NCBI GenBank assembly: GCA_934276485.1
Contig: CAKQTE010000064.1
Location: 1-17,848, forward strand
DNA: 17,848 nt
Origin: an uncultured Spirochaetales bacterium
Lineage (GTDB): Bacteria; Spirochaetota; Spirochaetia; Sphaerochaetales; Sphaerochaetaceae
Reading direction: 5' to 3'
The translations under genes and the position numbers were made by a program. Below the pieces are notes generated by a model that had not been told where the DNA came from, did not search any database, and worked only from the letters and a program-made list of their open reading frames with translations. Shown piece by piece: positions 12,795 to 17,848 of the stretch (position 1 is its first letter; each line of letters begins with the position of its first letter).

Positions 12795-14289
12795 GCGCTT
12801 GGCACTGGCAGAACGCTATTCTGAGCCTTGTGCTGTATTGACGCTTATAGCTATAAATGGAAGTGCGCCTCGTACAGAAGGTCGCATGGCAGTATTCTCT
12901 GATGGTTCTAGCGTTGGAACAATCGGTGGTGGTGCGATGGAACGCAATGCTGTTAAGGAAGCTATTCGTGTTATTAAAAGTGGTAAGTCTCGACTTGTGA
13001 AACTTAAAGTAAGGAATGATAGTATGGCAGATGTATATATAGATGTTCCTATCAAGGATAGAAATGTTTTGATAATTGGAGCGGGGCATGTTTCAAAGGC
13101 TGTTTCCAAACTCTTTGAATTTCTTTCATGGCACGTTACAGTATTGGATTCTAGGCCTGAAGTTGTTGATCCTGATGATTTTCCTAATGCAATGGTGGTA
13201 CTTGATGAGAACATTGAAAATGGATTTAAACAAATCCCTGTTGACTCAAATACTGCAATCGTAATTACAAATCCAGAAGATGGATCAAAGTTAATGCCTC
13301 TTTTGGAAAAGTGTGGTGCATTTTATATTGGAATGCTTGGTTCTAGAAAGAAGGATTTCTCTAAATATAAGTTTCTACATGCTCCTATGGGGTTGGACTT
13401 AGGAGGAGAGACTCCGGAGGATGTTGCTCTTTCTGTTACATCTGAAGTTGTAGCATGTTTTAACAAGAAAAATGGTAAGCCTAATAATGAGTTTAGAAAT
13501 AGACTTGTTATTGTTCGTGGGGCAGGAGATCTTGCAACTGGAACAATCATCAAACTCTTTAATGCTGGATACAAAGTTATTGCTCTCGAGTGTGATAAGC
13601 CAACTGTCATTAGGCGTACTGTTGCTTTTGCATCTTGCTATTACTCTGGTGAGATTGAAATAGAAGGCGTAAAGGGAGTACTTGCTAAGGATATTCCGGA
13701 TGCACTCAATATCATGGACAGGGGAGCGCTTCCTGTTTTGGTAGATCCAAAGGGAGACGCTATCAAGACATTGAAGCCTTGTGTTGTTGTTGATGCAATT
13801 CTTGCAAAGAAGAACCTTGGTACAACTAAGGATATGGCAAATCTTGTAATTGGTTTAGGTCCTGGATTCTGTGCAGGCGAGGATGTGGACTTGGTAATTG
13901 AAACAAAGAGAGGGCACTCTCTTGGACGAATTATCACAAAGGGTCCTGCTATTGCAAACTCAGGTATTCCAGGCGTGATCGCAGGCTATGGAAAGGAGAG
14001 AGTAATACACTCTCCTTCTAATGGTGTATTCAAGGGTGTGAATAAGATAGGTGATATCGTCTCAAAAGGAGACGTTATTGCTTATGTTTCCTCTACTCCA
14101 GTCATTGCAACTATCGATGGATGCCTAAGAGGATTGTTGCATGATGGCTTGGAGGTTCCAGAGGGATTCAAGATTGCAGATATAGATCCAAGAGGTAAGG
14201 ATGCTGAATGGACTACCATCAGTGATAAAGCCAAGGCAATTGGAGGTGGAGTATTAGAGGCTGTAGATAGTTTCTATGCTCATCTGTAA
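12781..14289 (+). CDS. XdhC/CoxI-YqeB fusion, Mo-hydroxylase maturation factor
   Basis: The 502-residue protein joins two families usually encoded separately. Residues 1-230 are XdhC/CoxI-like: NGSAPRTEGRMAVF and GTIGGGAMER in the N-terminal domain, then a Rossmann domain (NVLIIGAGHVSKAV, 95-108) and YIGMLGSRKK. XdhC proteins bind and insert sulfurated molybdenum cofactor. Residues 240-502 are YqeB-like (EF2563 family): VIVRGAGDLATG (243-254), ECDKPTVIRRTV, GLGPGFCAGEDVD and VIAGYGKERV. The cysteine motif usually found near the end of the XdhC N-terminal domain appears missing. I chose 12781 because AAGGAG lies 10 bases upstream and MKLFERL starts the family. An upstream in-frame start at 12745 has no support. 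Confidence 0.88.
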   Translation: MKLFERLALAERYSEPCAVLTLIAINGSAPRTEGRMAVFSDGSSVGTIGGGAMERNAVKEAIRVIKSGKSRLVKLKVRNDSMADVYIDVPIKDRNVLIIGAGHVSKAVSKLFEFLSWHVTVLDSRPEVVDPDDFPNAMVVLDENIENGFKQIPVDSNTAIVITNPEDGSKLMPLLEKCGAFYIGMLGSRKKDFSKYKFLHAPMGLDLGGETPEDVALSVTSEVVACFNKKNGKPNNEFRNRLVIVRGAGDLATGTIIKLFNAGYKVIALECDKPTVIRRTVAFASCYYSGEIEIEGVKGVLAKDIPDALNIMDRGALPVLVDPKGDAIKTLKPCVVVDAILAKKNLGTTKDMANLVIGLGPGFCAGEDVDLVIETKRGHSLGRIITKGPAIANSGIPGVIAGYGKERVIHSPSNGVFKGVNKIGDIVSKGDVIAYVSSTPVIATIDGCLRGLLHDGLEVPEGFKIADIDPRGKDAEWTTISDKAKAIGGGVLEAVDSFYAHL

Positions 14290-14325
14290 TTGTATGAAAG
14301 CCATATTTTTGATAGGCTTTTATCT

Positions 14326-15618
14326 ATGGAAAATAAATCACTTCTTAATGAAATAAAGCTAGTTAGAGAGGCCTCTCGTGCTCTTGCTACAAGCACTGAT
14401 AGCGAGCGTAAGGAGGCTTTGGAAATAGTTGCCAATGCCCTTATTGACAATAAAGCTTATTTGTTTGCCGAAAACGAAAAGGATTTAGCATCTGCTAAAG
14501 CCAATGGCATTAGCTCTGCTATCTATCATCGCCTTGTTTTCTCCTCTGATAAGCTAGATTCTGTAGTAAAAGGACTACGTGAACTTGCATCTCTTCCCGA
14601 TCCGATAGGTAGAACAAGAGAAAAGAGAGAGCTAGATGAGGGATTTATCCTAGAAAAGAGAACTTATCCACTAGGCGTAATTGGTATGATCTTCGAAGCA
14701 CGCCCAGATGCTCTTGTGCAGATAGCGGGGCTTGCCCTTCGCTCTGGAAATGGCATTATCCTAAAGGGGGGAAAAGAAGCAACCTGTTCAAATAGAGCGC
14801 TGATTAAGGTTATAAAGGATGCAACACGAGATAGCGCAATATCTGACGGTTGGATTCTAGGTATTGAGTCTCATGAAGATGTTGATACTCTCTTGAAAGC
14901 AGAGGGAGACGTGGACCTGTTGATTCCAAGAGGATCCAATAAGTTTGTTCGTTATGTAATGGATCACACACATATTCCTGTAATGGGACATGCAGATGGA
15001 ATCTGCTCAACCTTTGTCGATGAGAGTGCAGATTTAGTCTTGGCTGGAAAGGTATGCCAAGATGCCAAAGTACAATATCCAGCTGCTTGCAATGCAACAG
15101 AGACTTTCTTGATTCATGAAAAGATTGCTCCAAGCTTCTTGCCACTATTGCAATCAAAGCTAGGTGAGTACAACGTTGTCATTCATGGTGATGAGAAAAC
15201 TCGTGAATTTATTGACGCTCTTCCTGCAACAGATGCAGATTGGGATACTGAATATCTTGCACTAGAATGTGCTGTTAAGGTTGTTTCTGGAATCGATGAA
15301 GCTATAAAGCACATCTCAGAGCATGGCTCTCATCATACAGATGCAATTATCACAGAAAGCGAAGAGAACAAGAAGAAGTTCTTCTCTCTTGTCGATAGCG
15401 CAGACGTGTTTGCAAATTGCTCAACTCGTTTCGCTGATGGCTTCAGATTTGGCCTTGGTGCAGAGGTTGGTATTTCCACATCCAAACTACATGCAAGAGG
15501 ACCTGTAGGCCTTGATGGCTTGATGACTACAAAGTGGCTACTTTCTGGTCATGGAGAGACTGTTGCTGAATACAGTGGTGCTAATGGCAAGAGCTATACT
15601 CATAAGGATTTGATGTGA
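14326..15618 (+). CDS. proA: Gamma-glutamyl phosphate reductase
   Basis: ProA, 430 residues, reduces gamma-glutamyl phosphate to glutamate semialdehyde with NADPH, the second step of proline synthesis. It has the aldehyde dehydrogenase superfamily fold. Visible family strings are PLGVIGMIFEARPDA, RSGNGIILKGGKEA, PRGS, HADGICSTFVD, the catalytic cysteine in YPAACNATET (Cys255 with this start), EYLALECAVKVV and ARGPVGLDGLMTTKW. The length fits the family when the ATG at 14326 is used. The frame stays open to 14290 (TTG), which would add 12 residues. A 6-bp hairpin (14297-14302 with 14315-14320) lies just upstream of the ATG. Its stop overlaps the proB start (TGATG), so ProA and ProB are coupled. 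Confidence 0.95.
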   Translation: MENKSLLNEIKLVREASRALATSTDSERKEALEIVANALIDNKAYLFAENEKDLASAKANGISSAIYHRLVFSSDKLDSVVKGLRELASLPDPIGRTREKRELDEGFILEKRTYPLGVIGMIFEARPDALVQIAGLALRSGNGIILKGGKEATCSNRALIKVIKDATRDSAISDGWILGIESHEDVDTLLKAEGDVDLLIPRGSNKFVRYVMDHTHIPVMGHADGICSTFVDESADLVLAGKVCQDAKVQYPAACNATETFLIHEKIAPSFLPLLQSKLGEYNVVIHGDEKTREFIDALPATDADWDTEYLALECAVKVVSGIDEAIKHISEHGSHHTDAIITESEENKKKFFSLVDSADVFANCSTRFADGFRFGLGAEVGISTSKLHARGPVGLDGLMTTKWLLSGHGETVAEYSGANGKSYTHKDLM

Positions 15619-16742
15619 TGCGTGATTTCTCAAAAGCTAAAAGAATCGTAATCAAGGTTGGTACAAACCTTCTTACTACATCAGAGGGAGTAAACAACGA
15701 ACGTATTCGTGATATAGTAGATCAAGTTGCTCGAATCAGGGAGATGGGGCATCAGGTAATTCTTGTCTCATCTGGAGCTGTATGGCTTGGAGCAAAGGCA
15801 TTGAAGCATAATAGTCCTGTAGTGCACATCGCAATGCGACAAGCTTGTGCATCCATCGGACAGCCTATATTGATGGCATCATACCAAGAGGAATTTTCTC
15901 GTCATAATCTTATTTGTTCACAGGTATTGATCACTCGTAGCGTACTATCAAACAGAACCAGCTACAAAAACCTCAGAAGCACAGTATCGACACTGTTAGC
16001 TCTTGGTGTTGTTCCTATCTTCAATGAAAATGACGTAGTATCCACAGCCGAGATTGGCAATGTCTTTGGTGATAACGATAGAATGTCAGCTCTAGTTGCT
16101 TCCAAGATAGATGCAGATTTGTTGATTCTTCTTACAGATATCGATGGCCTATATACAGGAAATCCTAAGAAAGAAAAGAATGCAAAGATGATCAAGGATA
16201 TTCCACAGTTAACAGATGAAATATTCTCTTTTGCAAAGGGTGCTGGAAACATCTTCTCCACAGGCGGCATGAAGACAAAGCTTCTTGCAGCTCAGATTGC
16301 CCAGAAGGGAGGATGTGGTACAATCATTGCATCTGGCTATGAAGAGAATGCACTTGTTCGAATCATAGATGGTGAGGAACTTGGTTCCTATGTATTTCCA
16401 GAAGAGAGAATTGCACAGCGTGAAAGATGGATACTAAACACTCCTGCTATCGGAAAGATCTTCGTAGACGAAGGCGCAAAGGATGCTCTCTTGATGCATA
16501 AGAGCCTTCTTCCTTCTGGTATCAAGCATATAGATGGCGTTTTCGATAAAGGAGATGTTGTATTAGTTGAAGTAGAAGGTGAAAAAGCTTTCATGAAAGC
16601 TATCACGAGCTTCAACTCAACAGACCTGACTTTATTGCAAGGACACAAGAGTTCTGATATAGAATCTTTGGTAGGAAAGGGCAAAAAGGATGTTGTATTC
16701 CGCCCAGAGGATAGTGCGGTAATTGAGGATGAGCAACTATAG
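15618..16742 (+). CDS. proB: Glutamate 5-kinase with C-terminal PUA domain
   Basis: ProB, 374 residues, phosphorylates glutamate and is normally the proline-inhibited first step of the pathway. The amino acid kinase domain shows IVIKVGTNLL (10-19), LVSSGAVWLGA (49-59), FNENDVV and FGDNDRMSALVA with LLTDIDGLYT. A C-terminal PUA domain (about 275-365) carries FVDEGAKDAL and SLLPSGI. The full-length two-domain form argues for ordinary proline synthesis. ATG 15618 shares one base with the proA stop and has AAGGA 9 bases upstream. A GTG at 15615 is an alternative. The order is proA then proB, the reverse of the common proBA, and no proC is present in the window. Confidence 0.95.
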   Translation: MRDFSKAKRIVIKVGTNLLTTSEGVNNERIRDIVDQVARIREMGHQVILVSSGAVWLGAKALKHNSPVVHIAMRQACASIGQPILMASYQEEFSRHNLICSQVLITRSVLSNRTSYKNLRSTVSTLLALGVVPIFNENDVVSTAEIGNVFGDNDRMSALVASKIDADLLILLTDIDGLYTGNPKKEKNAKMIKDIPQLTDEIFSFAKGAGNIFSTGGMKTKLLAAQIAQKGGCGTIIASGYEENALVRIIDGEELGSYVFPEERIAQRERWILNTPAIGKIFVDEGAKDALLMHKSLLPSGIKHIDGVFDKGDVVLVEVEGEKAFMKAITSFNSTDLTLLQGHKSSDIESLVGKGKKDVVFRPEDSAVIEDEQL

Positions 16743-17637
16743 AATCATTTATAGAAAACAAAATCTTGGTCTTAGGCTTTCTTCTCTCTACAGACAGCAA
16801 CAGCTTGCTGTAGGGATTCTTGATCTTGGAAAGAGGGACGAGCTTGTATCTACCATTGAATGGTATTTGGCAAACATGAATAACTCTATTCATGTAATAA
16901 CCACTGAAGATGCTTTGGAACAAGAAGATATAACATCGAGGTATCCTGATGTTACCTATATTGTTTTCAAGAATGCTGCAACTGCAGGTGAATATATAAA
17001 TGCATTTGCAGATGAATGCTATGCAACATTTTTTCTAGTTGTTCGAACAGATTGCACATTGATCTCCTTTGATGGAGAGAGATTGATGCAGATTATGGGT
17101 GAAAAGAACCATCCTGCAATCATCTCACCTGTAATGTTATCTTCAGACGGAGAGGTTCTTCCAACTCTCAGAGCGCCTTTCTTGAGAGGCAAGGAAGTTG
17201 CACCATTGTCATTTATGCCAGATATTTCAACAGATAAATGTGTGAATACACTTTATCCATTGATGGAAATGGGCCTATATGATAGAGCACTTTTCCAGCG
17301 ATTGAGAGAATATGACCAGGAGATAGCAGGAGAGTACTACCAAGCACTTGATTATGGTGTCAGATGCTACCTTATGGGATATTCAATTGTTTCAACAAAG
17401 GCTTTAGCTGTGCTATTTCCTCAGCGCTTGACAGTCATTGAAGATAGAACTGAATGCGAAGGTATGAATAGATTCTATACAAAGGCTTTGTCTATTAAGC
17501 GTATAGCAGGCAAGAATGTTGCTGAAAAATGGAAGCCTTACGTAGATAAGGAAGTATTCAATGAAGAGGTCAAGAAAAAGCAGATCAATCTTCAAAAGAT
17601 AGATTTTCAGACCTTGATTGATAATTGGAACAATTAA
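16729..17637 (+). CDS. Glycosyltransferase-like conserved protein, function unknown
   Basis: The 302-residue soluble protein has no signal peptide or membrane segment. Its middle resembles a GT-A (family 2-like) nucleotide-sugar fold: a parallel alpha/beta start (LAVGILDLGKRDELVSTIEWYL), VTYIVFKNAATAGEYINAFA, then FFLVVRTDCTLISFDGERLM and AIISPVMLSSDGE. A clear DxD motif is not visible, so catalytic activity is uncertain. The last 60 residues are basic and helical. It overlaps proB by 14 bases (ATG 16729, no good ribosome site) and is probably translated by coupling to proB. There is no obvious link to proline. An upstream TTG at 16723 adds only two residues. Confidence 0.6.
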   Translation: MSNYRIIYRKQNLGLRLSSLYRQQQLAVGILDLGKRDELVSTIEWYLANMNNSIHVITTEDALEQEDITSRYPDVTYIVFKNAATAGEYINAFADECYATFFLVVRTDCTLISFDGERLMQIMGEKNHPAIISPVMLSSDGEVLPTLRAPFLRGKEVAPLSFMPDISTDKCVNTLYPLMEMGLYDRALFQRLREYDQEIAGEYYQALDYGVRCYLMGYSIVSTKALAVLFPQRLTVIEDRTECEGMNRFYTKALSIKRIAGKNVAEKWKPYVDKEVFNEEVKKKQINLQKIDFQTLIDNWNN

Positions 17638-17752
17638 TTATTTCTTTGTTTTGTAAGTACTTATTTGCAATTGCTATAAAATCCTACTAGCAAGAATCGT
17701 TCAAAATGACTTCTTATATTACAGTTAATTTAACAAATGGTGACTTCTAGGA

Positions 17753-17848
17753 TCAAGAAGCAATCGGCTCCCAAAGATTTTCATTGAGAACCTGTTCCAG
17801 AGTTTCATGCATCCTATGATTCCAAATCAATTCCTTGACGTATGATAT
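17753..17848 (-). CDS. Possible C-terminal end of a gene running off the window
   Basis: On the minus strand the frame entering at 17848 stays open for 31 codons to a TGA at 17753-17755. It reads like a hydrophilic helical tail (KELIWNHRMHETLEQVL, then WEPIAS). I do not recognise it. With only 31 codons it could be chance. The gap 17638-17752 shows no terminator or other feature I can support. Confidence 0.3.
   Translation of the reverse strand: MSYVKELIWNHRMHETLEQVLNENLWEPIAS

Noticed and set aside
14294..14353. Short ORF MKAIFLIGF... between the XdhC-YqeB fusion and proA
   Set aside because: It is only about 20 codons, out of frame with proA, has no ribosome site and overlaps the real proA start.
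1..17848. CRISPR array, tRNA or rRNA genes
   Set aside because: No regularly spaced repeats, cloverleaf-type folds or rRNA-like stretches were seen on reading the window. This was a visual check, not a computed search.

Overview
The window looks like an AT-rich chromosomal segment from a host-associated anaerobe. A spirochaete (Sphaerochaeta/Treponema-like) is my best guess, based on short lipoproteins with a relaxed lipobox, small secreted proteins and the overall gene style. A Firmicute is not excluded, and there is no rRNA or tRNA to settle it.

Region 1 (1-2205) is worn accessory DNA. It opens with the last codons of an IS200/IS605-type tnpB and a structured 3' end resembling an omega/reRNA. 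Next comes a frameshifted remnant of a COG2865-type (AlbA_2/ATP-binding) regulator. Two lipoprotein loci follow on the minus strand. One is intact, with an internal two-unit repeat and a C7 tract between its putative -35 and -10. The other is a decayed paralogue that has lost its lipid-anchor cysteine. Region 2 (2409-3175) is a small secreted protein whose Shine-Dalgarno and start codon are separated by a perfect hairpin, closed by a bidirectional terminator.

Region 3 (7010 down to 3179, minus strand) is a tightly overlapping five-gene operon. It encodes a ModE-like one-domain regulator, a FecCD-type permease, an ABC ATPase, a class I SAM methyltransferase and a periplasmic binding protein. 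The layout suggests molybdate/tungstate import of the MolBCA kind with an unexplained methyltransferase inside it.

Region 4 (7150-12032) is a restriction-modification island. In order it holds a PD-(D/E)XK nuclease of an RM-type family, a Dam/DpnM-like adenine methylase with an N-terminal helix-turn-helix, a DpnA-like methylase with an altered SAM motif, a DpnII endonuclease on the opposite strand that abuts it with no gap, and a third beta-class methylase. A strong terminator closes the island.

Region 5 (12090-14289) encodes YqeC and an XdhC-YqeB fusion, both maturation factors for (selenium-dependent) molybdenum hydroxylases. The molybdenum importer and molybdoenzyme maturation genes therefore flank the RM island, as if it had been inserted into a molybdenum locus. 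Region 6 (14326-17637) is proA-proB (proline synthesis) and an overlapping glycosyltransferase-like gene. The last 96 bases may be the tail of another minus-strand gene.
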